DNA of 27,520 nt from Oscillospiraceae bacterium (GCA_017540945.1 JAFYAB010000028.1:1-27520), one strand, 5' to 3'; shown: positions 1 through 7,296, numbered from the stretch's first letter. Notes: a model not told the origin generated them from the letters alone. Numbers and translations: made by a program.

Positions 1-140
1 AGCTCAAGATGGAGGCCGAGCAGGCGGAGAACGACGCCCAGCACAACCATATCCATGAGCTGGGCGAGGCGGACAACGTGGAAACCATGACCAGCGAGGA
101 CAAAAAGAAAATGTGGGGCGACAATCCCATCCAGCTGTAA
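1..140 (+). CDS. C-terminal end of an unknown protein (5' truncated)
   Basis: The reading frame is open from base 3 to a TAA at 138-140 and gives the last 45 residues of a protein, ending in MWGDNPIQL. The piece is strongly charged and polar, rich in Glu, Asp, Asn, His and Lys, so it is probably a cytoplasmic tail. I do not recognise the family. Its codon use matches the GC-rich genes that follow. A hairpin terminator candidate lies about 70 bases downstream, consistent with a real gene end. Confidence 0.55.
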   Translation, partial: LKMEAEQAENDAQHNHIHELGEADNVETMTSEDKKKMWGDNPIQL

Positions 141-189
141 GCGCTTTCCGTTCTTCCGTTTCAGAACTTCGGTATTCCTTCGTTATCCC

Positions 190-253
190 GGCATCTTTTT
201 TTCACAACCCTTCCAAGAGAAAGAGCACCCCATCGGGGTGCTCTTTCTCTTGG
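190..253 (+). repeat. Dispersed terminator repeat, copy A
   Basis: GGCATC, a T run, CAC(A/T)ACCCTTC and then a long AGAG-GCACCCC hairpin occur here and again at 2595-2656 in the same orientation. The two copies bracket the sigma-serpin operon exactly. Confidence 0.55.
213..253 (+). terminator. Hairpin terminator candidate
   Basis: A perfect 19-base-pair stem (213-231 with 235-253) closes a 3-base loop, with AAGAGAAAGAGCACCCC in the left arm. No T tract follows on the plus strand, although T-rich bases form part of the right arm. It ends the transcript of the truncated first gene. It belongs to the same repeat family as the hairpin at 2620-2654. Confidence 0.6.
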
Positions 254-508
254 TGATAAAGGAGGGGACTCGAATAACAGGAACACGACAGACCGGTGGG
301 CTGTCGGGCGCCGCCGTCCTCGCCGGCGCCGCCTCTATCTCTGCTGCAGACAGAACATCATTTTCCAGGCAGGGCAGACATCCTGATTGACATCCGATTT
401 TTCTTTTCTTGCAAATCTCAGCATATTACAATACAATATAATGGAATGTTTCTTTGGCAAAAAATAATTTTCTCTCCCATAAATCGGTGCGGATTGCGGC
501 TATATAGG

Positions 509-523
509 TGAAAGGACCTTTCA
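509..523. promoter_or_regulatory. 15-base palindrome abutting the sigma ribosome site
   Basis: TGAAAGGACCTTTCA is a perfect inverted repeat around a central A. It ends one base before the AAGGAGG ribosome site (525-531) of the sigma gene at 539. It could be an operator or a small hairpin that affects translation start. Only the palindrome is seen; a role is inferred. Confidence 0.35.
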
Positions 524-538
524 GAAGGAGGTTGTTCG

Positions 539-1093
539 ATGGACGACATGGAGATCATAGCGCTCTTCGAGCAGCGGAAGGAGGAGGGCGTCGCCGCGGC
601 GGAGCAGAAGTACGGCACATACTGCCAGTGTATCGCGCAAAATCTGCTCGGGTTCGAGGACGCCGAGGAGTGCGTCAGCGACACCTGGCTTACCGTCTGG
701 AACCGCATCCCGCCCGCAAAACCGGAGTCCTTGCGCGCCTTCCTGGGCAAGATCACCCGCACGCTTTCGATCTCGCGGTTTCGGAGTCTGCACGCCCAAA
801 AGCGCGGCGCCGGGCTGACGCTGCTGCTCTCCGAGTTAGAGGACTGCCTGCCTGACCCCAGGGGCGTGGAGGAAGCAGTGGAGACCCGGGAGCTGGCGCG
901 GCTGCTCTCGGACTGGCTGCGGACCCTGCACCGGGAGGACCGGGTCTGGTTCCTGCGGCGGTACTGGTACGGCGTCTCGGTCAAGCGGCTCGCCGGGGAG
1001 GCGGGCTGTACGGAAAATCAGATGGCGCAGCGGATGCGGAAGCTCCGGCAAGCCCTGCGCGTAAAACTGGAACAGGAGGGAATTGCAATATGA
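539..1093 (+). CDS. ECF-type sigma-70 family RNA polymerase sigma factor
   Basis: This 184-residue protein directs RNA polymerase to a private set of promoters. Region 2 is visible at about residues 20-85: a helix containing DAEECVSDTWLTVWN, the usual core-binding helix, then a stretch ending in SISRFRSLHAQKRG. Region 4 is at about 115-180, with the recognition helix VSVKRLAGEAGCTENQMAQR followed by MRKLRQALR. The length is typical of group 4 sigma factors. The start is set by AAGGAGG seven bases before the ATG. The stop overlaps the next ATG (ATGA), so the sigma factor and the serpin are translationally coupled. This is the normal layout of an ECF sigma factor and its membrane anti-sigma partner, but here the partner's outer domain is a serpin. 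Family assignment is firm; the regulon is unknown. Confidence 0.88.
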   Translation: MDDMEIIALFEQRKEEGVAAAEQKYGTYCQCIAQNLLGFEDAEECVSDTWLTVWNRIPPAKPESLRAFLGKITRTLSISRFRSLHAQKRGAGLTLLLSELEDCLPDPRGVEEAVETRELARLLSDWLRTLHREDRVWFLRRYWYGVSVKRLAGEAGCTENQMAQRMRKLRQALRVKLEQEGIAI

Positions 1094-2559
1094 GAAGCGA
1101 AAAGCTCTACGACGCGCTGACCGAGGTGGACGGCGCGCTGATCGACGAGGCGGCCGTGCCGCCCGAAAAGCAGAAGAACAACCGGCCCCCGCGGCTGCGC
1201 TGGATCGCCGCCGTCGCGGCGGTGCTGGCCGCGGCGATCCTGCTGACGGTAGTCCTGCGGCCCGGCGGGGGCGGCCTCACGGCCTACGCCCTGGAGATCC
1301 CGGTCTACCCGGACGCCGTGCCCTATCCGGACGTTTCGAGCCTGATGTCCGGCGGGGAAGTGGATCAAGAAGCCCTTGAGGCGGCTTACAACGCATGGAG
1401 CGCGGCCTGGCAGAAGCGGTGGACGGCCCGGCAAAGCTATTCCGCCGATCAGCTTCGCGGCTATCTGACCGCGGCGATCCCGGCCTTCCTGGGCGGTCAC
1501 GAGGGAGAAAACGTGTCCTGCTCCCCCACGAACCTCTACCTGGCCCTGGCCATGCTGGCCGAGACCACCGGCGGCGGGACCCGGGAGCAGATCCTTTCCC
1601 TGCTGGGGGTCGCGGATATGGACAGCCTGCGGACCCTGGCAAACGATCTCTTTGTCGCCAACTACAACGACGACGGGGCGACCAAGTCCCTGCTGGCCGG
1701 GGCCGTCTGGCTCCGGGACGACCTGGACTACAACGCCGAGACCCTCAAGCGGCTGGCGGAGACCTACTACGCGGCCTCCTTCCGGGGCGAGATGGGCAGC
1801 GAGGGCTACAACAAACTGCTTCAGCAATGGCTCAACGACCAGACCGGCAATCAGCTGGCGGATCAGATCGGCGGTTTGAGCTTTGACCCAGAGACCGTGC
1901 TGGCCCTGACGACCACCGTGGACTTCTCCGACCAATGGTATATGGAATTCGAGCCGGAGCGCACCGAGGACGGGGTCTTCCACGCCGTCGGCGGCGACCT
2001 TCCCTGCAGGATGATGCGCCAGGACATCGACAGCGCCGGCTTCTATTACTGGGGGGACCGCTTCGGCGCGGTCACGCTTTCTTTCAAAGAGGGCGGCCAG
2101 ACGCGCTTCCTGCTGCCCGACGAGGGCGTGACGCCGGAGGCTCTGCTGGAGGACCCCGAGGCCTTCTCCTTCCTTCTGACGCAAAATGTCTGGAATTGGG
2201 AAAACCGCAAAAACCTGATCGTCCACCTGTCCCTGCCGAAGTTCGACATTTCCTCCCAGTTCACCCTGGATCAGGCTCTCCGGGACCTGGGCCTCACCGA
2301 GGCCTTTGACCCGAAGACCGCGGATTTCAGCCCCCTGACCAAGACCGAGGGTGTGTACCTCTCGGAGATCAGGCACGGGACCCGGGTCGCCGTGGACGAG
2401 CGGGGCGTCACCGCTTCGGCCTACACCATCATCCCCGGACCCGGCGCAGCGCCGCCCCCCGACGAGGAGATCGACTTCACCCTGGACCGCCCCTTCCTCT
2501 TCGCTATCTACGGAGAAGATAATTTACCCCTGTTTGTGGGCATCGTGAACCGGCCGTAA
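1090..2559 (+). CDS. Membrane-anchored serpin with anti-sigma-like N-terminus
   Basis: This 489-residue protein starts with a short acidic cytoplasmic tail containing EKLYDALTEVDGALIDEA, a pattern common in membrane partners of clostridial sigma factors. A single membrane segment follows (about 38-56), then a full serpin fold (about 110-489). The serpin signature near the end reads DRPFLFAIYGEDNLPLFVG. The reactive-loop hinge at about 437-446 (ERGVTASAYT) keeps the Gly at P15, small residues at P12-P10 and Thr at P8 of inhibitory serpins, but has Val instead of Thr or Ser at P14. Counting on, the scissile bond may be Ala453-Ala454, which would suit an elastase-like protease. The loop is short and proline-rich. 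GGAGGG precedes the ATG, which overlaps the sigma stop. Inference: an outside protease sensor or inhibitor that also controls the sigma factor. Confidence 0.85.
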   Translation: MRSEKLYDALTEVDGALIDEAAVPPEKQKNNRPPRLRWIAAVAAVLAAAILLTVVLRPGGGGLTAYALEIPVYPDAVPYPDVSSLMSGGEVDQEALEAAYNAWSAAWQKRWTARQSYSADQLRGYLTAAIPAFLGGHEGENVSCSPTNLYLALAMLAETTGGGTREQILSLLGVADMDSLRTLANDLFVANYNDDGATKSLLAGAVWLRDDLDYNAETLKRLAETYYAASFRGEMGSEGYNKLLQQWLNDQTGNQLADQIGGLSFDPETVLALTTTVDFSDQWYMEFEPERTEDGVFHAVGGDLPCRMMRQDIDSAGFYYWGDRFGAVTLSFKEGGQTRFLLPDEGVTPEALLEDPEAFSFLLTQNVWNWENRKNLIVHLSLPKFDISSQFTLDQALRDLGLTEAFDPKTADFSPLTKTEGVYLSEIRHGTRVAVDERGVTASAYTIIPGPGAAPPPDEEIDFTLDRPFLFAIYGEDNLPLFVGIVNRP

Positions 2560-2594
2560 GCACACAAGGAGGTTTTGCGATCTGAACTGAAAGC

Positions 2595-2656
2595 GGCATC
2601 TTTTTTGCACTACCCTTCAAAAAGAGAGGCACCCCTTTCGGGTGCCTCTCTTTTGG
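2595..2656 (+). repeat. Dispersed terminator repeat, copy B
   Basis: This is the second copy of the block at 190-253: GGCATC, six T, GCACTACCCTTC, then the AGAGAGGCACCC hairpin. Shortly before it, at about 2569-2583, AAGGAGGTTTTGCGAT closely resembles the sigma gene's ribosome site plus start (AAGGAGGTTGTTCGATG), but ATC replaces the ATG. Confidence 0.5.
2620..2654. terminator. Bidirectional hairpin terminator between serpin and copA
   Basis: A perfect 15-base-pair stem (2620-2634 with 2640-2654) has the loop CTTTC and A/T-rich flanks, so it can act in both directions. It separates the rightward serpin operon from the leftward copper operon. Confidence 0.75.
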
Positions 2657-2690
2657 TGCCGTGCCTGCGGCATAAATGGTTCGGATTCGT

Positions 2691-2900
2691 TCATTCCACG
2701 CCGAGGACCTTGTAGTCCTGGGCTTCGACCGCGGACTTCAGGATCTCGTCGGATACAGGGGTCTTCAGGGTCACGACGGCGGTGCCGAGATTGTGGTCGG
2801 CCACGGCGCTCTCCACGCCCTCCACGGCCTCCAGGGCCTTCTTCACCCGGGCCTCACAGTGCATACACATCATGCCCTCTACCTTCAACGTCTTTTTCAT
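2691..2900 (-). CDS. copZ: CopZ-like copper chaperone from an internal start within copA
   Basis: In the same frame as copA, an ideal AAGGAGG lies eight bases before an ATG at 2900. Starting there gives 69 residues: a complete heavy-metal-associated domain with the metal-binding MMCMHC and no extra sequence. This is the size of a free CopZ chaperone, which carries Cu(I) in the cytoplasm to CopA or CsoR. The ribosome site itself encodes the linker residues NKEE in the long form. Both a fused pump and a free chaperone may be made. What is seen is the ribosome site and start; dual expression is inferred. Confidence 0.6.
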   Translation of the reverse strand: MKKTLKVEGMMCMHCEARVKKALEAVEGVESAVADHNLGTAVVTLKTPVSDEILKSAVEAQDYKVLGVE

Positions 2901-5228
2901 GCTTGTTTCCTCCTTGTTTGTCTCCGCGGCGACGATGGGCTCCAACGCGTCCGCGCGAATGGATTTCATGGCTTTATCATGCTTCGCGTCGTGGGGCTTC
3001 ACCAGGTTCAGCCGCAGCGCGTTCATGCACACAAAGAAGCTGGACAGGGCCATGGCAGCCGCGCCGTACATAGGCTTCATTTCGATCCCGTACAGCCCCA
3101 TGGCCAGGGGTATGCAGACGGCGTTGTAGAAAAACGCCCAGAAGAGATTTTGGTGGATGTTGCGGATGGTGGCCCGGCTTAGGCGGATCGCCGCGGTCAC
3201 GTCGCTCAGGCGGCTCTTCATCACCACGATGTCCGCCGCGTCGATGGCTACGTCGGTCCCCGCGCCGATGGCGACGCCGTTATCCGCCACGGTCAGGGCC
3301 GGGGCGTCGTTGATGCCGTCGCCCACCATGGTCACCTTGCCGAGGGATTTCAGCCGGCCGATCACCTGGGCCTTCCCGTCGGGCAGGACCCCCGCGATCA
3401 CCTGATCCACCCCGGCCTGCTTTGCGATGGCCCTGGCCGTGCGCTGGTTGTCGCCGGTCAGCAGGACCGTGCGCACGCCCATGCCGCCCAGCTCCCGGAT
3501 CGCCCGGGCGGAATCCGCCTTGATGGGGTCCGCTACCGCGATCATGCCCAGAAGTTTGCCGTCGTATGCAAAGAGCAGGGGCGTCTTGCCCTCCTCTGCG
3601 AGCCTGTTGGCTTGGTCCTCCACGTCCCGGGAGACCAGGCCCTTTTCTTTCAAGTATTTGAGACTTCCGCCCAGCAGCGGCTTTCCGTCGAGGACGGCCC
3701 GCAGGCCGTTGCCCGGCAGGGCCTCGAAGCCCGTGACCTCCGAGAGTGCCATTCCCTCCGCGGCGGCAGTGACGGCCTTTGCCAGGGGGTGCTCGCTGTT
3801 CTTCTCCAGGGAGGCGGCCAGCCGCAGCAGCCCGTCCCTATCCGTGTTCAGCGGGACCAGATCCGTGACCTTGGGCTCGCCCTCGGTGACGGTGCCGGTC
3901 TTGTCCAGGGCGATGATCTGAGTCCTGCCCGCGCCCTCCAGGGCGGCGGCGGTCTTATACAGCACGCCGGTCCTCGCGCCCACGCCGCTGCCCACCATGA
4001 TGGCCACGGGGGTCGCCAGGCCCAGGGCGCAGGGACAGGAGATCACCAGCACCGAGATGCCCCGGGCGATGGCGAAGGCGAAGCTCCGTCCCGCGATCAG
4101 CCAGCCGATCAGGGTCAGGATTGCCAGGCCGATCACCGCCGGGACGAAGATCCCGGAGACCTTGTCCGCGATCCGGGCCAGGGGGGCCTTGGTGGCCGCG
4201 GCGTCGGAGACCGTGCGGATGATCTGGGCCAGGGTGGTGTCCTCGCCCACCCGGGTGGCCCGGCATTCGATATAGCCCTGCTGGTTCATGGTGGCGGCGC
4301 TGACCGGGTCGCCCTCCTGCTTGTCCACGGGGATGCTCTCGCCGGTCAGGGCGGACTCGTTCACCGCCGTCATGCCCTTGACGATGACCCCGTCCACCGG
4401 GATCTGCTCGCCGGGCCGGACCACGAAGATATCCCCGGTCTGCACCTGCTCGACGCCGACCTCGGTTTCCACGCCGTCCCGGAGCAGCACGGCGGTCTTG
4501 GGGGCCAGCTTCATAAGACCCTTGAGGGCGTCGGTGGTGCGGCCCTTGGACATCGCCTCCAGCATCTTGCCCACGGTGATCAGTGTCGGGATCATGGCGG
4601 CGGACTCGAAGTACAGGTTCATGCCGTACTTCATCACGGTCCCGTGGTCGCCCTCCCCCTGGGCCAGGATCATCAAAAATAATTCCACCAGGGAATACCC
4701 GAAGGAGGCGCTGGAGCCCAGGGCCACCAGGGTATCCATGTTCGGCGCCCCGCGGAAAAGGGAGCTGAAGCCGGAGGTGAAGAACTTTCCGTTGATGACC
4801 ATGACGGCCACGGCCAGCAGCAGCTCGAAGAGCCCCAGGAACACGTGGTTGTCAAAGGCCTTCGGGGCCGGCCAGCCCCACATCCCGTGGCCCATGGAGA
4901 AATACATGAGGATCAGCAGGATCGGCACGGAGAGCCAAAGCCGCTTTTTCAGCTTCGGGGTCTCGTGATCCTTCAGGGCCTCGGCGTCCGCCCAGGAGGG
5001 AGCGCCGTCGGCTTCGTTTTTTTGCGCCGCGTTCTTCGGCTTCGCGCCGTAGCCGGCTGCCTCCACGGCCTTGACGATCTCCGCGGGGGAGGCGGTCCCC
5101 TCCACGCCCATGGAGTTGGTCAGCAGACTCACCGAACAGCTCGTCACCCCGGGCACGCCGGACACCGCCTTTTCCACCCGGGCGGAGCAGGCGGCGCAGC
5201 TCATGCCCGTGACTTGATATTGTTCCAT
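2691..5228 (-). CDS. copA: Copper-exporting P1B-type ATPase with fused C-terminal CopZ domain
   Basis: This 845-residue inner-membrane pump uses ATP to export Cu(I). An N-terminal metal-binding domain has GMSCAAC (Cys11, Cys14). Membrane helices follow from about 96. The actuator TGE is at 295-297, the membrane CPC at 398-400, the phosphorylated DKTGT at 442-446, the His-Pro pair at 480-481 and GDGIND at 636-641. Two late helices (about 690-735) follow. An unusual polar linker (about 745-776) then leads to a second metal-binding domain (777-845) with MMCMHC. That last domain has its own ribosome site and ATG (see 2691-2900). The gene lies 15 bases after csoR and is probably in its operon and induced by copper. 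The ribosome site is weak (GAAGG), fitting coupling to csoR. Confidence 0.95.
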   Translation of the reverse strand: MEQYQVTGMSCAACSARVEKAVSGVPGVTSCSVSLLTNSMGVEGTASPAEIVKAVEAAGYGAKPKNAAQKNEADGAPSWADAEALKDHETPKLKKRLWLSVPILLILMYFSMGHGMWGWPAPKAFDNHVFLGLFELLLAVAVMVINGKFFTSGFSSLFRGAPNMDTLVALGSSASFGYSLVELFLMILAQGEGDHGTVMKYGMNLYFESAAMIPTLITVGKMLEAMSKGRTTDALKGLMKLAPKTAVLLRDGVETEVGVEQVQTGDIFVVRPGEQIPVDGVIVKGMTAVNESALTGESIPVDKQEGDPVSAATMNQQGYIECRATRVGEDTTLAQIIRTVSDAAATKAPLARIADKVSGIFVPAVIGLAILTLIGWLIAGRSFAFAIARGISVLVISCPCALGLATPVAIMVGSGVGARTGVLYKTAAALEGAGRTQIIALDKTGTVTEGEPKVTDLVPLNTDRDGLLRLAASLEKNSEHPLAKAVTAAAEGMALSEVTGFEALPGNGLRAVLDGKPLLGGSLKYLKEKGLVSRDVEDQANRLAEEGKTPLLFAYDGKLLGMIAVADPIKADSARAIRELGGMGVRTVLLTGDNQRTARAIAKQAGVDQVIAGVLPDGKAQVIGRLKSLGKVTMVGDGINDAPALTVADNGVAIGAGTDVAIDAADIVVMKSRLSDVTAAIRLSRATIRNIHQNLFWAFFYNAVCIPLAMGLYGIEMKPMYGAAAMALSSFFVCMNALRLNLVKPHDAKHDKAMKSIRADALEPIVAAETNKEETSMKKTLKVEGMMCMHCEARVKKALEAVEGVESAVADHNLGTAVVTLKTPVSDEILKSAVEAQDYKVLGVE

Positions 5229-5243
5229 CCTTCGCTTGCCTCG

Positions 5244-5555
5244 CTATTTCATCAGCTTTTTCAGGATCTCCATCAGCTCGTCCACGGCCTCGTCCCGGCC
5301 GGCGCGGATGTCCTCGGTGACGCAGCTGTGCAAATGGCTGGCCAGCAGGGTCCGGCAGAAGCCGTTCAGGGCTGCCTGCACCGCGGAGGCCTGGGTCAGA
5401 ACGTCCGGGCAGTACGCGTCCTCCTCCAGCATCCGCTGCAGGCCCCGGACCTGCCCCTCGATCCGCTTCAGGCGGTTCATCAGCTCGCGCCGCTCTTTTT
5501 CATCCCGCAGCTTTTTGCGCACGGTGCAGCACGGTGCTTCGGTGATCTCGGCCAT
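5244..5555 (-). CDS. csoR: CsoR-family copper-sensing repressor
   Basis: This small all-helical DNA-binding repressor lets go of DNA when it binds Cu(I). The family's Cu-binding Cys, His, Cys spacing is exact: Cys, 24 residues, His, 3 residues, Cys (the second pair in HLHSC). The N-terminal helix RLKRIEGQVRGLQRML is the classic family signature. Two ATGs lie six bases apart. The AAAGGAG site is only two bases from the first (5561) but eight from the second (5555), so I chose the second, giving 103 residues. It is the first gene of the copper operon. Its promoter carries two CsoR-type operators, so it should regulate itself and copA. Confidence 0.93.
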   Translation of the reverse strand: MAEITEAPCCTVRKKLRDEKERRELMNRLKRIEGQVRGLQRMLEEDAYCPDVLTQASAVQAALNGFCRTLLASHLHSCVTEDIRAGRDEAVDELMEILKKLMK

Positions 5556-5571
5556 ATCCATCGCTCCTTTC

Positions 5572-5590
5572 GATACCCCACTGGGGTATC
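5572..5590. promoter_or_regulatory. Second CsoR operator
   Basis: GATACCCCACTGGGGTATC is a perfect 19-base palindrome just downstream of the csoR transcription start and before the ribosome site. It matches the pseudo-palindromic ACCCC-GGGGT type bound by CsoR. Two sites, one in the spacer and one in the leader, imply tight repression. Confidence 0.8.
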
Positions 5591-5603
5591 TCTCTTTGCC
5601 TGC

Positions 5604-5632
5604 ATTATATACCCGCAGGGGGTATTTGTCAA
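5604..5632 (-). promoter_or_regulatory. csoR-copA promoter with CsoR operator in the spacer
   Basis: On the minus strand a perfect TTGACA (5632-5627) is followed by a 17-base spacer and a perfect TATAAT (5609-5604). The spacer holds most of an ATACCC-N5-GGGTAT inverted repeat (5609-5625), the known type of CsoR site. Repressor binding would directly block polymerase. Confidence 0.88.
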
Positions 5633-5995
5633 GAGGCGCCCGTGTTTTTTTCTGATCGAGTTTTCCGCGATCACAGAAGCGCGGGCTGCGGCAGGTAACG
5701 AAGCCCCGGAATGATTGCGGAGTATGCAGGCCTCTTTCGTGACTTTCCCTTCCCGTTCGCGTTCTCCGCAGGCTCAGCTGTGCGCCGCTTCGCTTTGCTC
5801 CTGCGCGGGGCGTGGAAGCCTGCCATCGATGCGGTTTTTTCTGTTGCTATTCTGTGCTGATTCTGCTATACTCTGATCAGAAGCTTTCAGAAGAATCTCT
5901 GAGGAAGATCCTGGGATCATCCAGCCCTCTGAGGGGACCCGGGGGCGCGGCGTCGCCCGTTTCAAAAGAATTGAACAAACACAAGGAGGCAAAGT
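5633..5995. other. Intergenic region between csoR and dpaL
   Basis: No gene is seen in these 363 bases. They hold the dpaL promoter and a leader of about 115 bases with several short GC-rich inverted repeats (around 5895-5965) but no riboswitch I recognise. Open frames crossing it have no ribosome site. Confidence 0.45.
5844..5872 (+). promoter_or_regulatory. dpaL promoter
   Basis: TTGCTA (5844-5849), a 17-base spacer and TATACT (5867-5872) form a good housekeeping promoter for the ammonia-lyase gene. The start point would lie near 5879. Confidence 0.6.
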
Positions 5996-7246
5996 ATGAA
6001 CAGATCCAACAACGCTGAAATGGAGTTTTGCGTAAACCATGTGCCGGCGTCCGATGATCGCTGGCTGCGGATCATGGACGAGGAAAGCGTCAGAAAAGCC
6101 CTTCGCTTTCACCGATCCTTTCCGGAATATGAGGTCACACCGCTGCAGGTCCTGAAAAGGATGGCGTCCTACCTGGGGATCCGGGGCCTGTATGTCAAGG
6201 ATGAGTCCTATCGCTTCGGCTTGAACGCCTTCAAGGTTCTGGGCGGCTCCTTTGCGATGGCCAGCTATATTGCCGACCGCACCGGTCAATCCGTGGACGA
6301 ACTGCCCTACAGCGTGCTTTCCTCCGCCGAATTCCGGGAGCGGATGGGCCAGACCACGTTCTATACGGCGACCGACGGCAACCACGGACGCGGCGTGGCC
6401 TGGGCCGCCCACCGGCTGGGGCAGAAGGCCGTCGTGCGCATGCCCCGGGGCTCGGCGGAGACCCGTCGGGCCAACATCGCCAAGGAAGGCGCGGAGGTGA
6501 GCATTGAGGATCTCAACTATGACGAATGCGTGCGCCTGGCGGCTTCCCAGGCAAAGGCCGATCCGAACGGCGTCATCGTACAGGATACCGCCTGGAAGGG
6601 CTATACGAACATTCCGGCCTGGATCATGCAGGGCTACGGCACCCTGGCGCTGGAGGCCGACCGGCAGCTGCTGGCAAACGGCGTGGAACGGCCGACCCAT
6701 GTGATCGTGCAGGCGGGCGTTGGTTCCCTGGCGGGGGCCGTCGTCGGCTATTTCGCAAACAAATTCAAGGGAAACGAACCGATCATGTGCGTCTGCGAGG
6801 CCGGCTCCGCGGCCTGCCTGTACCGGTCCGCGAAGAAAGGGACCGGAAAGACGGTGAAGGTGGAGGGCAAGCTGGACACCATTATGGCCGGCCTGGCCTG
6901 CGGCGAGCCCAACGTGATCGGCTGGGATATCCTCCGCAACCACGCCGCCGGCTTTGCCGCCTGCCCGGACTGGATGAGCGCCCAGGGCATGCGCATGTAC
7001 GGCGTTCCCCTGGCCGGCGATCCCACCATCATCTCCGGAGAATCCGGCGCCGTGACCATGGGCTTCCTGGCCTCCGTTACAAGATACCCACGGTATGCCG
7101 GGATCAAGGAAGCGCTGAAGCTGGATGAGAATTCCGTCGTGCTGTTGATCTCCACGGAGGGTAACACGGATCCGGTCCGCTTCCGGGAGGTCGTCTGGAA
7201 CGGCCTGTACGGGATCCGGCACCGGGGCGAGGAAGTGATCCGGTAG
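5996..7246 (+). CDS. dpaL: 2,3-diaminopropionate ammonia-lyase
   Basis: This 416-residue PLP enzyme of fold type II splits 2,3-diaminopropionate to pyruvate and two ammonia. The PLP lysine is Lys80 in RFGLNAFKVLGGS. The substrate loop TATDGNHGRGVAWA contains the Asp typical of this family, and a glycine-rich phosphate-binding loop is at QAGVGSLAG. ISGESGAVTMGF near the end also fits the YgeX/DpaL family, as does the length. The start follows AAGGAGG seven bases upstream. It has its own promoter and terminator. In other gut bacteria this gene sits with purine-degradation and molybdenum hydroxylase genes; here a molybdenum cofactor block lies immediately downstream on the opposite strand. Confidence 0.93.
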   Translation: MNRSNNAEMEFCVNHVPASDDRWLRIMDEESVRKALRFHRSFPEYEVTPLQVLKRMASYLGIRGLYVKDESYRFGLNAFKVLGGSFAMASYIADRTGQSVDELPYSVLSSAEFRERMGQTTFYTATDGNHGRGVAWAAHRLGQKAVVRMPRGSAETRRANIAKEGAEVSIEDLNYDECVRLAASQAKADPNGVIVQDTAWKGYTNIPAWIMQGYGTLALEADRQLLANGVERPTHVIVQAGVGSLAGAVVGYFANKFKGNEPIMCVCEAGSAACLYRSAKKGTGKTVKVEGKLDTIMAGLACGEPNVIGWDILRNHAAGFAACPDWMSAQGMRMYGVPLAGDPTIISGESGAVTMGFLASVTRYPRYAGIKEALKLDENSVVLLISTEGNTDPVRFREVVWNGLYGIRHRGEEVIR

Positions 7247-7264
7247 CTTTCCCGGGCAGGACTG

Positions 7265-7296
7265 AAAAAGAGACATCCGAACGGATGTCTCTTTTT
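7265..7296. terminator. Bidirectional terminator between dpaL and mogA
   Basis: A perfect 15-base-pair stem has arms 7265-7279 and 7282-7296 and a 2-base loop. The five-A and five-T ends lie on the outside, so it works on both strands. It separates two convergent transcripts. Confidence 0.85.

Larger units (their letters stand above)
141..538. other. Intergenic region upstream of the sigma gene
   Basis: No convincing gene is seen. The region holds a terminator hairpin (213-253), a GC-rich inverted repeat around 308-332, an AT-rich tract with TACAAT (427-432) and TATAAT (437-442), and a 15-base palindrome (509-523) just before the ribosome site of the sigma gene. Neither -10-like box has a good -35 box 17 bases upstream; a TTGACA at 387-392 is too far away. 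The sigma operon may therefore use a non-housekeeping promoter. This is inference. Confidence 0.5.

Noticed and set aside
251..274. The reverse strand reads like the T loop and 3' CCA end of a tRNA (TTCGAGTCCC to CACCA).
   Set aside because: It has one base too many for a normal tRNA end, and no T-stem partner or cloverleaf lies before it.
296..511. Small plus-strand open frame of 71 codons before the sigma gene.
   Set aside because: No ribosome site, and unnatural composition that changes from Pro-rich to Phe/Ile-rich with the base composition of the region.
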